From assembly GCA_905221605.1 (NCBI GenBank), contig CAJNDS010000824.1:639001-672500 (forward strand): a DNA stretch of 33,500 bases. Reading direction: 5' to 3'. Position 1 is the first letter of the stretch. Every line of letters begins with the position of its first letter. Origin of the DNA: Symbiodinium natans (lineage: Eukaryota; Sar; Dinophyceae; Suessiales; Symbiodiniaceae). This document shows, piece after piece, positions 33,256 through 33,500 of the stretch. The position numbers were made by a program, and so were the translations under genes. The notes under the pieces are model-generated. The model saw only the letters and a program-made list of their open reading frames with translations, did not search any database and was not told where the DNA came from.

Positions 33256-33500
33256 ATGGGTCGCCTCGACTTCATGAAGATCATGAGAGATCGCGAGCAT
33301 TCTGCGTCTTTCGCTTTCGACGGCAGGAGCAAGCATGGCGCAACCATGGCGCAACCAGTTGGGGCCAAAGAGCTGTCAGGCCAAGAGCTGTGGCTCGTCG
33401 ACCAGGGCCGGCCCAACGAGGGCACGGCGGGGTCAAGGCAAGTTGCTTTCTCGTCCAAAAACATGGAAATTGGATTTCTCCATACATCGTTCCCTCGGAC
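33256..33500 (+). CDS. Putative exon, open to the window end
   Basis: Acceptor CTGGCCGGCGCAG, then an uninterrupted frame of 81 codons to the end: MGRLDFMKIMRDREHSASFA, then FDGRSKHGATMAQPVGAKEL, SGQELWLVDQGRPNEGTAGS and RQVAFSSKNMEIGFLHTSF. Clearly coding-like and GC3-rich. It could be an internal exon or a first coding exon, since it begins with ATG. The minus-strand frames opposite it are shadows. Family not recognised; the exon is truncated by the window. Confidence 0.6.
   Translation, partial: MGRLDFMKIMRDREHSASFAFDGRSKHGATMAQPVGAKELSGQELWLVDQGRPNEGTAGSRQVAFSSKNMEIGFLHTSFPR

Overview
The window looks like nuclear DNA of a eukaryotic protist, most likely a dinoflagellate. All supportable coding sequence lies on the + strand. 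The telomere-like heptamer TTTAGGG/CCCTAAA is everywhere. One intron is best read as GA-AG, several exon candidates end at GC donors, and a 9-base match to the 3' end of the dinoflagellate spliced leader sits in the 5' flank of an intronless gene. A chromerid or another alveolate or alga with the same telomere unit is not excluded. The species was not identified.

There are two kinds of territory. (1) Two compact gene blocks have no telomere-like repeats. Block A (about 5.0-7.0 kb) holds an intronless glutamate 5-kinase. Block B (about 15.4-22.0 kb) holds a seven-transmembrane/PIP-kinase-like/Hint fusion with one inferred 146-base intron, and a short MgtE/SLC41-type divalent-cation transporter with one inferred 154-base intron. 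(2) The rest (0.4-4.95, 7.3-15.3 and 22.1-33.5 kb) consists of short exon-like segments, 30-200 bases long and GC-rich, separated by introns packed with telomere-like arrays. These exons belong to one or more long genes that I cannot name. Each is called from an open frame, splice-like borders and protein-like composition, and is only moderately certain.

The most striking pattern is the polarity of the arrays relative to exons. Arrays reading TTTAGGG on the coding strand tend to start right at exon ends, and arrays reading CCCTAAA tend to lie just upstream of the next acceptor AG. A typical intron is thus exon - (UUUAGGG)n - spacer - (CCCUAAA)n - AG - exon. That could fold into a repeat-repeat stem. 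It also fits simple splice-site grammar: GGGTTTAG can act as a donor, and CCCTAAA is free of AG.

Other repeats are a hairpin element of about 100 bases (two copies), a dispersed element of about 100 bases with degenerate terminal inverted repeats (about five copies), a nonanucleotide satellite, AT and AC microsatellites, poly-G/C runs and an AT-rich island. No tRNA, rRNA or CRISPR was seen.
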